From Mycolicibacter senuensis (lineage in GTDB: Bacteria; Actinomycetota; Actinomycetes; Mycobacteriales; Mycobacteriaceae), in the NCBI RefSeq assembly GCF_003284925.1, contig NZ_QMEX01000002.1:108179-172178 (forward strand): a stretch of 64,000 bases of DNA, read 5' to 3'. Made by a program: the position numbers and the translations under genes. The notes beneath the pieces were generated by a model. The model made no database searches. It saw only the letters and a list, made by a program, of their open reading frames with translations, and was not told where the DNA came from. Numbering within the stretch: the stretch's first letter is position 1; every line of letters starts with the position of its first letter. Positions 16,573-25,312 of the stretch are shown here, piece after piece.

Positions 16573-17793
16573 TCAGCTGATACGGGCGCCGGGGGTGAAT
16601 TTTATGGGCAGTTCCCGCACCGCGTAGACCTCGCCAGCATCATCGAAGAACCTTGGCTCGCCTGCGAGTTCGAAGTCGAGTAGCCGTTCCAGTATCTGAC
16701 TTAGCATGACCTCGAACATCATCTTGGCGTAGTGCGAGCCCAGGCAACGGTGCATGCCCACTCCGAACGCCATGTGCTTCTTGGCGTTCGGGCGGGACAG
16801 GTCCAGTGTCTCGGGGTCTTCGAACATGGCCGGATCTCGGTTGGCGGCCGCCCACATCAGGATCGCCCGATCCCCCTTACACAGCGGCTGGCCGTGGAAC
16901 TCCGCTTCACGGGAGACGGTGCGAGCCAGTCCGAGCGTAGGGGTGTAGAGCCGGAGCAGTTCGTCGGTGCCCTTCTTGATCAGACTCGGGTCGGCGATGA
17001 ATTGTTGGCGCAGTTCGGTGTCCTGGCACAGCCTCAGCAGCACATTGCCGGTGAACCCGCTGGTGGTGTCCATGGCGCCCAGCATCATCATCACGGTGTA
17101 CATGGTGATCTGGCCGTCGTCGAGCGGCTTGTCGTCCAGTGTGCCGCGCAGGATGTCGCTGAACAGCTCGTCGCCGAGGCCCTCGGCGCGTCGTTGTTCC
17201 ATGTGTTTGACGATCTCGCCGAACATCTCCATGCCGGCAATTCCGGCTTTCTCCGGGTCGTGGGCGCGGTCGTGCACGGTGGTGTGCACCCAGGACACCC
17301 ATTCCATGGCTCGGCTTTCATCGAATTCCAGCAACCGCAGGATCAGGCGCGCCGGCAACGGTGTGGTCAGCTCGCCCACCACGTCGCACTGACCGCGTTC
17401 GATGAAGGCGTCGATCGCCTCGGTGGTCATCTCGACGGCGGCCGCCCGGAACCGCTCCGCCGCCCCGGGGGAGAATCGCCGCAGGGTCGCCTCGCGTAAC
17501 TCCTGGGTCTCCGGCGGGTCGGATTCGATCGGTAGGATCGGCAAGGGCAGCTCACTGGCCGGCACGGCGACCGACGGATGGGAGTTGAACAGGGCGTCAT
17601 CTCGGGCCGCTTCGAAGACCGAAGCGTAATCAGCTAGTGTCCAAAAGCCGTCATAATGGGGCGAATGTGCGACCGGACAACCTGATTCCCGCATCCTACG
17701 AAATGTTCCGTGCGGATCCTCACGGAACTCCGGCGAATGGTGGTCGAGGTCCACCTCGGCGCGCTGCTGCGGTTCGGTACGGGTATCGGTCAT
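16573..17793 (-). CDS. Cytochrome P450
   Basis: A 406-residue soluble bacterial P450. The haem-thiolate motif is FGVGMHRCLG (Cys near 350), the I-helix oxygen-activation motif is GAMDTTSG (near 240) and the K-helix ELLR (E-x-x-R) is present. It needs a ferredoxin and reductase; none is adjacent, but a 3Fe-4S-type ferredoxin is encoded at 23.2 kb. The gene diverges from the TetR gene at 18087, and a 37-bp imperfect palindrome at 17976-18012 lies between, so it is probably induced by the TetR ligand. Likely hydroxylates a hydrophobic cyclic substrate. Confidence 0.93.
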   Translation of the reverse strand: MTDTRTEPQQRAEVDLDHHSPEFREDPHGTFRRMRESGCPVAHSPHYDGFWTLADYASVFEAARDDALFNSHPSVAVPASELPLPILPIESDPPETQELREATLRRFSPGAAERFRAAAVEMTTEAIDAFIERGQCDVVGELTTPLPARLILRLLEFDESRAMEWVSWVHTTVHDRAHDPEKAGIAGMEMFGEIVKHMEQRRAEGLGDELFSDILRGTLDDKPLDDGQITMYTVMMMLGAMDTTSGFTGNVLLRLCQDTELRQQFIADPSLIKKGTDELLRLYTPTLGLARTVSREAEFHGQPLCKGDRAILMWAAANRDPAMFEDPETLDLSRPNAKKHMAFGVGMHRCLGSHYAKMMFEVMLSQILERLLDFELAGEPRFFDDAGEVYAVRELPIKFTPGARIS

Positions 17794-17975
17794 TGCCTAC
17801 TCCTTGCGTTGTTTCCCGTGAAGTCAGCGGCGCCACTGCCCTCCTGACACGCAGCGGGCAAGGTCGATATCGATTCGGGCACTTCACTATCGACGCGGAG
17901 GCATAGGCCATGCTCAATAGTCACAGGCAAAATCCTCTCGTCGCGTCACCACCACAGGGAACGCCGCACGTCGCG

Positions 17976-18012
17976 GCGTAAACGACATTGATCGATCAAA
18001 TGTAGTTTACGC
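17976..18012. promoter_or_regulatory. 37-bp operator palindrome between P450 and TetR genes
   Basis: Outer arms GCGTAAAC and GTTTACGC are perfect. The inner arms ACATTGATC and GATCAAATGT pair apart from one extra T, with one mismatch between the two zones. It sits 75 bp before the TetR ATG and 183 bp before the P450 ATG. Confidence 0.65.
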
Positions 18013-18086
18013 AACAGATTATGGAGTAGTGTCGTTTCGGTCAAGATGGTTGTCCCGAACAGCCGAGAGCTGATGGGATATCTCTT

Positions 18087-18716
18087 ATGGCCATGCACAG
18101 CGGCACCGCACGGGCGGCGCGCTGGGGCGCCGATCTGCCCGTCGACGAGGAGCAGGCACGTGAACGGCTGCTCCAGGCCGCCGAAACCTGTTACGCCAGA
18201 CACGGCCCCAGCCGCACTACGATGACGCACATTGCTCATGAGGCTGGAGTACACCGCACCACGGTCTACAGCTACTTCCCAAACCGCGATGCCGTCCTCG
18301 CCGCATGCTTTGTGCGTGCGGTCGCCGGCGTCATCGCTGCAGCGGACCCGTACTTCGACTCCGACGAGCCATTCTCCGAGCGGTTAGTCAAGGCCTTGCT
18401 GGTAGGGCTGGAGGCAGCGCGCAACTCTCCGGCTATGAGGATGCTCATCGCTGGGGATGAATTGACGCGCACCCATCGCGCCGCCGAGGCTTCCGAAATT
18501 TGGCGTGAGGATTTACGTGCAAGCCTCGGCCAACGTTTTGCCGAAGCTGCCGCAGAAGGCGAAGTCCGCGATGACGTCCCGCCAGAAACGCTGACGCACT
18601 GGACGACCCGCATCTGCTTTAGTCTCATTGCCGATCCGGGCAAACCGGAGCACGGCGGCGACGAAGGACTGCTTCGCGCTTTTCTGCCCACCGCCCTAGC
18701 CCCACCTGCACGCTGA
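18087..18716 (+). CDS. TetR-family transcriptional regulator
   Basis: A 209-residue TetR protein; helix-turn-helix at about 30-75 (MTHIAHEAGVHRTTVYSYFPN). It resembles the regulator at 49075-49701 along its whole length: both share a WGADLP start motif, HRAAE/FHAAE near the middle and GEVRDD near the end, so they are paralogues. The ATG at 18087 or the in-frame ATG at 18093 could start it; no strong ribosome site is visible. It most likely represses the divergent P450 and itself through the palindrome at 17976. Confidence 0.9.
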   Translation: MAMHSGTARAARWGADLPVDEEQARERLLQAAETCYARHGPSRTTMTHIAHEAGVHRTTVYSYFPNRDAVLAACFVRAVAGVIAAADPYFDSDEPFSERLVKALLVGLEAARNSPAMRMLIAGDELTRTHRAAEASEIWREDLRASLGQRFAEAAAEGEVRDDVPPETLTHWTTRICFSLIADPGKPEHGGDEGLLRAFLPTALAPPAR

Positions 18717-19103
18717 CGGACCCCCGCCGCGGCCGCCTTGAAATGGTCCGCTGGCGTACACGTGGGCGATCAGCGTTGCGGCATCGGCGACTTCGGCGAC
18801 CGCGGCCAACCACCACGTCGGGCGGCTGAGCGGCCGACGACGGCCCACACGTCACTGGGGAAGACCTCGTTTGAGGTCCAGATCGTCTTGGCCGCAGGCG
18901 GGCGCCGCCATCACCTCGGCCCGCAAAATCGACACCGCCCACGGCTGCAGCAAGCCGGCATTGCCCTTCATCACTGAGTTCCCCACTACCAACCCGCGTT
19001 CACGGCGTCGGCGGAGTTGCAGTCTTACCTTCCCAACCACGATGACCGACAGGACGGCCTGCCCCGTACGCACGGTCGCCGCAAGAGCCGTTGACGGGAC
19101 CTC
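18717..19103. other. Intergenic stretch without a convincing gene
   Basis: 387 bp between the end of the TetR gene and the end of the leftward SnoaL-like gene. Short open frames on both strands show no recognisable family, no ribosome site and composition like neighbouring non-coding DNA. It may be decayed coding sequence; I could not identify of what. Confidence 0.5.
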
Positions 19104-19685
19104 TCAGTGCGAACGGATACCGAAATCGATGTCACCAATGCCGCGAAACGGTGTGAAATCTGACTTGGTTGACCACGATGGGCGGGCCTGATGTCCCTGC
19201 TGCGGTCTCGCCCAATCGACCCATGGCCCCCAGTCTCGCCGACTGAGCTTGTCCTCGAGGGTCTGAGGAAATGAGCGCTCGGCATCTCGATAGCGCTGCG
19301 CAAACCGCTTCATCTCGCCCATGATCCAGATGTCTTCTTCCCGGCTCCATTGGCCTCCGCCGGCGTAGTCGACGATCTGGTACGAGGGGAAATCGATCGG
19401 CGGCGCCCCGGGCTCGGGATTATCGGCACGGTTGACGCATTCGTACACCACGCGATCTCCGTCGATGACGTACCACTTCAGCACCGTGTACACCATGGGC
19501 GACGCGCCCATAGTGCCCTCAAGGTACGGCGCGATCTCACCTGGTCCGGTGAACGTGCCATAGTAATGGTCGAAGTAGGTGGCGTCGTCGGTGAACAGAT
19601 TCGCCCATCCGACCCAGTCCTCCAGCACGGGCCCGATCATGTAGTAGCGCCGGAACTCCCGTTCGACCTCGTCGCGGTCCGCCAT
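19104..19685 (-). CDS. SnoaL-like/NTF2-fold protein
   Basis: A 193-residue protein of the NTF2/SnoaL-like superfamily, a cone-shaped fold used by polyketide cyclases, scytalone dehydratase and steroid isomerase relatives. LEDWVGWANLFTDDATYFDHY (about 21-41) and WYVIDGDRVVYE (about 73-84) are typical. The long polar tail (150-193) is unusual. I chose ATG 19685 behind AAGGAAGGG; the frame extends upstream to 19889 without support. A TTCTGACA box is about 105 bp upstream. It probably isomerises, dehydrates or binds a pathway intermediate. Confidence 0.75.
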   Translation of the reverse strand: MADRDEVEREFRRYYMIGPVLEDWVGWANLFTDDATYFDHYYGTFTGPGEIAPYLEGTMGASPMVYTVLKWYVIDGDRVVYECVNRADNPEPGAPPIDFPSYQIVDYAGGGQWSREEDIWIMGEMKRFAQRYRDAERSFPQTLEDKLSRRDWGPWVDWARPQQGHQARPSWSTKSDFTPFRGIGDIDFGIRSH

Positions 19686-19993
19686 CCTGATGCCCTTCCT
19701 TAGCCGTCGTCGGCGGCCACAGATCGGGAAAACCCCTGCCCCGCCGTCCGCCGATGAGTGCGCCGTTCTCGCGTAAAGTGTACATGCTGTCAGAATTACC
19801 CATCGATTTTCGGCACATACACTAGCTATGCCCGAAACCCGAGGCCACGACAACGAAGTAGTTCCGTACTTTACGTCGCGTTGATGCACCTCATGTACCG
19901 CGTGATCCTACTGATCGAATATGACGTTGATGTCAGATTTTGCAGAATTTTGTTGATACCGCAGCTCAGGGTCGACCGGCGACCGCGTTACTT
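19686..19993. other. Intergenic region with a TTCTGACA-type box
   Basis: 308 bp between the SnoaL-like start and the CoA-transferase end, both leftward. Read leftward it holds TTCTGAC-AGCATG-TACACTT from 19795 down, aligned with the boxes at 25.2 kb, and a TGTCAGA half-box near 19931. No gene seen. Confidence 0.45.
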
Positions 19994-21106
19994 TCAGTCC
20001 CGCCAAACGGTGTTGAGCGTTTCGCTCCTACCGGGCGGACCCGATGGCAGTCTCTGCGGTGTTCGGGAGAAGTGGGGGGCCGGCGCAGGCTGCGTCACAC
20101 CATCGATCTCAATGAACACGCCGCGGTCGGACAAGTGACCGTCAGAAGCCGCTTCAACCATGCTCAACACCGGCGTCACGCATGCATCTGTGCCCGCGAA
20201 CACCTCGGACCACTCATCGCGGGACCGTTGCGCGAATGCTTCCGACAACAGCGAGTGCATCGCCGGCCACCCCGACTTGTCACGCTGCGCACCGACAGTC
20301 TCGGGGGAGATATCCAACCCCGCCAACATCTCCGCGAAGAACTCCGGCTCGAGCGCGCCGACTGCAACGTAGCGACCGTCCGCGCAGCGGTAGGTGCGGT
20401 AGAACGGGGCCGATCCGTCAAAGATATTGGTGCCCCTATCTTCCGACCATCGACCATCGGCACGCATTGACCAGATCGCCTGCGCGAGTTGGGCCGCGCC
20501 GTTGACGATGGCGGCGTCGATCACTTGGCCGCGGCCCGAGGCGTGGCGCTCTATGAGCGCGGCCAGAACCCCGATGACAGCGGGCATCGAGCCTCCGCCG
20601 TAATCACCGACCAGATTCAACGGCGGGACCGGGGGCTGCTCAGCGGGGCCGATCGCGTGGAGCAACCCGACCAGTCCTATGTAGTTGATATCGTGACCCG
20701 CCTCCTGGGCGCGCGGCCCTGTCTGTCCCCACCCGGTCATTCGCAGATAGATCAGAGCCGGGTTCGTGGCCGAGCAGACTTCGGGCCCCAGACCGAGCCG
20801 CTCGGTGACACCGGGCCGGAACCCCTCGATCAGCACGTCAGCCCGGTCGATGAGCCGTCGAACCTCCGCATGGTCGGTTGGGTCCTTCAGATCCGCCTCC
20901 ACGAACCGTCGGCCCCGCAATTGTGGATTTGCCGGGCCACCCGTCTGCCCGGGCCGTTGGACACGCACGACGTCTGCGCCCAGATCGGCCAGCACCATGG
21001 CAGCATGGGGCCCCGGCCCCATCCCCGCCAGTTCGACGACTCGTATCCCCGCAAGAGCGAGTCCTCGCAGCGTCCCATGAGGCTTAGATTCTGACATGTT
21101 GTTCAT
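19994..21106 (-). CDS. CaiB/BaiF-family CoA transferase (alpha-methylacyl-CoA racemase-like)
   Basis: A 370-residue class III CoA-transferase-fold protein. The N-terminal Rossmann-like part (VVELAGMGPGPHAAMVLADLG region, about 23-43), the catalytic Asp in AGHDINYIG (about 152) and the GDYGGGSM segment (about 183-190) are close to alpha-methylacyl-CoA racemases, which invert the 2-methyl centre of branched acyl-CoA before beta-oxidation. That role would fit isoprenoid or steroid side chains. The start may be ATG 21106 or the in-frame ATG 21097; a TTCTGAC-N6-TTCAT box covers both. Confidence 0.88.
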   Translation of the reverse strand: MNNMSESKPHGTLRGLALAGIRVVELAGMGPGPHAAMVLADLGADVVRVQRPGQTGGPANPQLRGRRFVEADLKDPTDHAEVRRLIDRADVLIEGFRPGVTERLGLGPEVCSATNPALIYLRMTGWGQTGPRAQEAGHDINYIGLVGLLHAIGPAEQPPVPPLNLVGDYGGGSMPAVIGVLAALIERHASGRGQVIDAAIVNGAAQLAQAIWSMRADGRWSEDRGTNIFDGSAPFYRTYRCADGRYVAVGALEPEFFAEMLAGLDISPETVGAQRDKSGWPAMHSLLSEAFAQRSRDEWSEVFAGTDACVTPVLSMVEAASDGHLSDRGVFIEIDGVTQPAPAPHFSRTPQRLPSGPPGRSETLNTVWRD

Positions 21107-21399
21107 ATTAAAGGCCGCCGTAATACGGGTAACTGATTGGGCTTATAGGACAGTTCAGCAGGTGCGGTATCACGATCTGACGAACGTGCACACCTAGATA
21201 AACTGGGTGAGGACGACGTCGGGGCCAAGATCCGGTGGCATAGGCGTCTGCACCACCGCTCCCGTTGGTTGACGCCGTCAAGCCGGCCATGGCGCTGGTG
21301 GCGACGCTGGTACCGCTACGGCCGGACTCCATCATCCGGGTGCCGACGAACTGCAGGGTGTTCCAGACACCGGTAAAGATGGCACCGAGGCCGGAGTTC

Positions 21400-21618
21400 T
21401 CAGACCGCTTCGGATCGGACTCTCGGCGGCGACGCCGTCGAGCGGTGCGTCCGATTCCGGTGATGGGGCAGATCATGGAGATTCTCCGGTCTACATTGGC
21501 TCGCGCAGCAGGCCTCGAGCGGCACGCGGCGGGTACCTGCCGTCCCGGCACGCCCGGCGACCACCGCCTTGGCAACCTCGGCAAGCGCGCGGTAGTACTC
21601 GGTTATCGCCAGTGCCAT
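21400..21618 (-). pseudogene. Relic of an acyl-CoA dehydrogenase N-terminus
   Basis: The frame opens with MALAITEYYRALAEVAKAV, which is how many actinobacterial acyl-CoA dehydrogenases begin. After roughly 25 residues the similarity stops and the frame runs into low-complexity Arg/Ser/Pro before ending. No continuation is recognisable in other frames down to 21108. I take it as a truncated, frameshifted relic. It lies between a racemase-like gene and a P450 operon. Confidence 0.45.
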
Positions 21619-21999
21619 TAGCGATTCTCCATTCTCATCGTCACCCCGTCACCAAGGGGCACTGAATGTTTCGCGGAAGGTGGGTTTGGTAGCAAGGCAG
21701 CAGAACGGCGGCGCGAGCTTGCGGGCCGGCGTAACCGGGCAGACCGCCTCCAGCGACGGCCCGCTGAACCATCGGAGCCAGGGTCCGATGCTGTCTGACA
21801 TCAGCGTATACATGTTGAGCGGCACTCGACAACGCGGCAGATCTGGTTGTCCTACCAGGCATAAAAGCATATTAATCTCACATGATAGATTATGGCTCGC
21901 TGGTCCAGTCTTGCCTATTTCTGACAGTACTGACACACTTCGATGTATCCGGAGACTTTCGCCAGTGGGACCGGGCTGAGACGGAATCGAGGATCAGAT
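21619..21999. other. Intergenic region upstream of the P450 operon
   Basis: 381 bp with no convincing gene. It is AT-rich near 21860-21895 (AT-rich CATATTAATC stretch, TAGATT as a possible -10) and carries an operator-like box at 21919-21936. The 287 bp between the racemase-like gene and the relic (21107-21399) also hold nothing I recognise. Confidence 0.5.
21919..21936. promoter_or_regulatory. Putative operator TTCTGAC-AGTACT-GACAC
   Basis: A member of the recurring box set, 64 bp before the preferred P450 start. It contains the 8-bp palindrome CAGTACTG. Confidence 0.5.
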
Positions 22000-23190
22000 T
22001 TGAGTACCGACTCCCTACCCAAAGTGGCCACCGACAGCCTCCCCATGCCGGAGGCTCGCGACGAAGCCTGGCGCAGCCTGAGCTCACACCCGCTCGTCGA
22101 AGTGGAGGACGGCTACGCCACCACTCGTCGCGACTTGGTGGAACTGATGCTGAAGGACCCGTTGGTGTTCTCGTCGAAGAAGGCCTTCGACGTGCTGGCC
22201 AGTCCGGTGCCGCTGGTACCGATCGCGTTCGATCCCCCGGAGCAGACTCGCTACCGCAGGATCCTGCAGCCTGTCTTCAGTCCCAGGGTGATCAAGCCGC
22301 TGGAACCCGATCTGCGCAAGCAGGTCATCGAGTTGATCGAGCCGATCGCGCAGCGGGGGGAATGCGAGTTCGTCTCCGAACTCGCGGCGGTGTTTCCCAC
22401 CCAGGTGTTTCTCACCCTGTTCGGATTCCCGCTCGACATGCGTGACCAGTTCATTGAGTGGAAGAACGCCGTGTTGAACCTCAGTGCTGCCAACGGCCAG
22501 ACATCGGTGGACGAAGCGGCCCAGGAAGGCATGGTCAAAGCCGCTGAGCTATTCATGTATCTCTCCGAACTCATCGGCAAGCGGCGCGGCGTGCCGGGCG
22601 ACGACGTTCTTAGCCAAGTGCTCAACCTCGAGCCCGCTGACGCGCTGTCAGACGAAGAGGCCATCGGATTGTGCTTCCTGTTCGTACTCGCGGGCTTGGA
22701 CACCGTCACGGATTCACTCGGCATGGGCATGCAGCGGTTGGCCCAAAACCCGGACAGGCGACGCGAAATCGCCGAGGATCCGTCACTTATTCCTGCAGCA
22801 ACCGAAGAGCTGCTGCGACTGGACCCGCCCGCCCCGTTTCTCCCCCGGGTGACCTCGGAGAAAACGCAATTGGCGGGCCACACCCTGACCGAAGGTAGTC
22901 GCATCACGAGCTACCTCGCGGTGGCCAACCGCGACGAGGCAGTCTTCCCGCATCCCTACGAGATCGATTTCCACCGGTCCGAGAACCCACATGTCAGCTT
23001 CGGCATGGGGCCGCACCGTTGCCTCGGCTCGCATCTGGCGCGATTGGAAATGCAGATCTTCTACGACGAATGGCACAAGCGGATTCACAATTATTACGTC
23101 ACCCCGGGTACAACGCCGCGGGTTCACTGGCCGCGGGGCACCACCGGGCTTGAGTCGCTGCACCTGACGATCGAGAGCCGAACATCATGA
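22000..23190 (+). CDS. Cytochrome P450
   Basis: A P450 of about 396 residues. The haem ligand lies in FGMGPHRCLG (Cys near 341), the I-helix motif is AGLDTVTD (near 231; the usual acid-Thr pair is present as D-T), and E-E-L-L-R gives E-x-x-R. I prefer the TTG at 22000 behind GAGGATCAG; an ATG at 21943 would add 19 residues and lies close to the operator. The ferredoxin gene overlaps the stop by 4 bp (ATGA), so the two form an electron-transfer pair. Then comes an extradiol dioxygenase, suggesting the P450 hydroxylates a phenolic or cyclic intermediate ahead of ring cleavage. Confidence 0.93.
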   Translation: MSTDSLPKVATDSLPMPEARDEAWRSLSSHPLVEVEDGYATTRRDLVELMLKDPLVFSSKKAFDVLASPVPLVPIAFDPPEQTRYRRILQPVFSPRVIKPLEPDLRKQVIELIEPIAQRGECEFVSELAAVFPTQVFLTLFGFPLDMRDQFIEWKNAVLNLSAANGQTSVDEAAQEGMVKAAELFMYLSELIGKRRGVPGDDVLSQVLNLEPADALSDEEAIGLCFLFVLAGLDTVTDSLGMGMQRLAQNPDRRREIAEDPSLIPAATEELLRLDPPAPFLPRVTSEKTQLAGHTLTEGSRITSYLAVANRDEAVFPHPYEIDFHRSENPHVSFGMGPHRCLGSHLARLEMQIFYDEWHKRIHNYYVTPGTTPRVHWPRGTTGLESLHLTIESRTS

Positions 23191-23381
23191 AGGTGTCCAT
23201 TGATCGAAACAAGTGCATGGGCCATGGCATGTGCTATTCACTTGCGCCGAGTGTCTTCGTCGACGACGACGAGGGGTACGGCCACGTGATCGGTGCCGGC
23301 ACGGTGCCGCTGAACCAGGTTGAGGCAGCACGTACCGGTGCGGCCAACTGCCCCGAAGGGGCTATATCAGTTGACGATTGA
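23187..23381 (+). CDS. Ferredoxin, 3Fe-4S type
   Basis: A 64-residue acidic ferredoxin of the P450-associated kind. Cys10 and Cys16 in CMGHGMC and Cys55 in NCPEGA are the three cluster ligands; the second Cys of the usual set is replaced by His13, typical of single [3Fe-4S] (or alternatively ligated [4Fe-4S]) ferredoxins of mycobacterial P450s. Its ATG overlaps the P450 stop. The reductase partner is not in the operon. Confidence 0.93.
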   Translation: MKVSIDRNKCMGHGMCYSLAPSVFVDDDEGYGHVIGAGTVPLNQVEAARTGAANCPEGAISVDD

Positions 23382-23387
23382 GCGCGT

Positions 23388-24281
23388 ATGGGGGACGGCG
23401 TGACACCTGATCGACTGGTTGTGTGCGCAAGCCACAGCCCGGGTAAGGAGCGCGATGTCGAGGAGCGCTTCGGCCAGAAGTTTCGCGCCGCACTGGCTGC
23501 GGCGGCCGAGGGGGTTCGACGGTTCGATCCGGATGTGGTGGTGGTGTTCGGTGGGGACCATCGCCGCGCCTTCCGTCGTGTGGTGCCCGCATTCGCGGTG
23601 GCGCTGTCCGGGTCGGTTATCGCCGAGGGCGGTCATGGCGCCGGGGAGCTCACCGTGCCGTCCGCACTCGCCAGAGAGTTGTCCGAGCATCTGCTGTCCG
23701 CCGGATTCGACATCGCGGTATGCCGCGACATCGGACTGGACCATGCCTTCGCCCAGCCGATCCGGGATCTGCTGGGCGGGCTGGACGCCAAACCGGTGAT
23801 TCCGCTACCGGTGAATTGCGCTACGGCTCCCCTGCCGACCGGCCGCCGGGTCGCCGATTTCGGTGCGACGGTCGGGCAATTTCTCGACGGACATGCTCAG
23901 CGCGTATTGGTGATCGGCACCGGCGGGCTGTCACATTCGCCGCCGAGCCTGGAGGTCGACACCTACGATCTCAGCGACGAAGAGCGCTCCCGGATCATCG
24001 CCGACGGGATGGCCGAGGCACGGACGAAGATCCGCCCGGACTGGGATGCTGAAGTGCTGCAAGCGATGTCGACCTGGAACACATCGGCCCTGGTCGACCT
24101 GGTCGATACCGCCCACTCGCGTGCCGGCGCGGGGGCCAACGAAGTCCGCACCTGGCTGGCCGCCGGCGCCGCTGGTGGAGGCAGGCCGGTCATACCGCTG
24201 GTTTACGAGCCGGTCCCCGAATGGATCACCGGGATGGCGGTCGCTACCTCTGCGCCAAACCCTCGTCGTGATCTCGAATGA
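23388..24281 (+). CDS. Class III extradiol ring-cleavage dioxygenase (MhpB-like)
   Basis: A 297-residue enzyme of the LigB superfamily near MhpB, which opens 3-substituted catechols (2,3-dihydroxyphenylpropionate) with Fe(II). Conserved residues include His16 in CASHSP, Asp57-His58 in FGGDHRRAF, Asp118-His119 in GLDHAF and His183 in GLSHSP. It follows the ferredoxin by 6 bp. The product would be a 2-hydroxy-6-oxo-dienoate, the substrate type for the hydrolase and hydratase at the left edge. GTG 23400 is an alternative start. Confidence 0.9.
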   Translation: MGDGVTPDRLVVCASHSPGKERDVEERFGQKFRAALAAAAEGVRRFDPDVVVVFGGDHRRAFRRVVPAFAVALSGSVIAEGGHGAGELTVPSALARELSEHLLSAGFDIAVCRDIGLDHAFAQPIRDLLGGLDAKPVIPLPVNCATAPLPTGRRVADFGATVGQFLDGHAQRVLVIGTGGLSHSPPSLEVDTYDLSDEERSRIIADGMAEARTKIRPDWDAEVLQAMSTWNTSALVDLVDTAHSRAGAGANEVRTWLAAGAAGGGRPVIPLVYEPVPEWITGMAVATSAPNPRRDLE

Positions 24282-24286
24282 AGCCC

Positions 24287-25075
24287 TTACGGCGCCCCAC
24301 CGTCCACGCCGATCGTCTGGCCGGTCAGGAAGCCGCATCGATCTGACAGCAGGAACGCGATCAGCGCACCGACCTCGTCGGGCTGGCCGGGACGCAGCAA
24401 TGCCGCGTCGAAACCAAAATCCTCGACCAGGGCCCGCTCCAACGCCTCCTCGTACGGATAGCCCTTGTTCTCCGCGACGTACCCACGAAGGGCGTGCAGC
24501 GCATCGGTTTCCACCGCTCCCGGCGCAACGCAGTTGGCCCGGATGCCCTCCTTGCCGTGGCTGCGCGCGATGCCCCTGGTGAATGTCGCCACCGCGGCCT
24601 TGAGACTGGCGTACGGCAGCCGGGGTTCCTCCGGTGACCGTGCCGAGTACGCCGCGGTCGTCACGATCGCACCTTTACTCTTGACCAGGTGCGGCAGTGC
24701 GGCCTGCACGCTGCGGGTAGTTGCCAGCAGTACGTCGCGGAATGCAGCGGCCCAAGCGTCGTCGTCGGAGTCGATCGGCATCATCCCAGCAGTACCCATG
24801 GTGATCGCAATCCCGTCCAGGCGGCCGAGCAACTCGACAGCCGCGGCGACCGCCTCAACGGCAGCGCCGGGCTCACTCACGTCATAGACCAGACCGTGGG
24901 CTGCGGCCGCCCCCGAGGCCGCAAGTGCCGCAGCCGCATCCTTCGCCCTGGACTCGTTGCGGCCCACCACGGCTACCGCGGCCCCGTCTTCGGCAAGGGC
25001 GGTAGCCCCCGCCAAGCCCATGCCCGCCGTGCCGCCGACCACAACGAACGCCTTGCCACTCAGTCTCAGATCCAC
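24287..25075 (-). CDS. Short-chain dehydrogenase/reductase
   Basis: A 262-residue SDR: GGTAGMG near 12-18 (Ser/Ala variant of the glycine motif), an ITMGTAG segment where most SDRs have NNAG, TTAAYSARS, and the YASLK catalytic pair. I chose GTG 25075 eight bases after GAGG; the frame is open to 25153, but that region holds an operator-like box. The gene converges on the dioxygenase operon and diverges from the CoA-transferase operon at 25313; both promoters carry near-identical boxes. It may oxidise a hydroxyl formed by the oxygenases. Confidence 0.86.
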   Translation of the reverse strand: MDLRLSGKAFVVVGGTAGMGLAGATALAEDGAAVAVVGRNESRAKDAAAALAASGAAAAHGLVYDVSEPGAAVEAVAAAVELLGRLDGIAITMGTAGMMPIDSDDDAWAAAFRDVLLATTRSVQAALPHLVKSKGAIVTTAAYSARSPEEPRLPYASLKAAVATFTRGIARSHGKEGIRANCVAPGAVETDALHALRGYVAENKGYPYEEALERALVEDFGFDAALLRPGQPDEVGALIAFLLSDRCGFLTGQTIGVDGGAP

Positions 25076-25152
25076 AGCGGGCACCTCTTCGTTATCGGTT
25101 TTGATGGCGTCCAGCGACCGACCCACTCGGCACGATCGCCATGAGGGTAGCA

Positions 25153-25175
25153 TTCTGACATTCTCGTCACTTAAT
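25153..25175. promoter_or_regulatory. Operator box, SDR promoter (TTCTGAC-N6-GTCACTTAAT)
   Basis: TTCTGAC-ATTCTC-GTCAC followed by TTAAT. Apart from the six-base spacer it differs from the box at 25249 by one base. It contains the inverted pair TGAC/GTCA and lies 78 bp upstream of the SDR start. Confidence 0.6.
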
Positions 25176-25248
25176 CACAAGCATCGACTGACTTCAATCC
25201 CTTGCAGTTCACCTTTTACGAACCCACCCTCGTCGTGAGTTAAGATTG

Positions 25249-25271
25249 TTCTGACGCTAATGTCACCTAAT
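25249..25271. promoter_or_regulatory. Operator box, CoA-transferase promoter (TTCTGAC-N6-GTCACCTAAT)
   Basis: TTCTGAC-GCTAAT-GTCAC followed by CTAAT. It fills the 16-bp gap between a -35 like TTGTTC (25246-25251) and a -10 like TAATGC (25268-25273), so a bound protein would block RNA polymerase. A further TGACA-A-TGTCA repeat is at 25291-25301. Confidence 0.6.
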
Positions 25272-25312
25272 GCAGGGAAGCATCGCACAATGACAATGTC
25301 AGTACCGGTCTC

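Noticed and set aside
23362..24338. Open frames antisense to the extradiol dioxygenase
   Set aside because: The sense frame carries all conserved His residues of the family.
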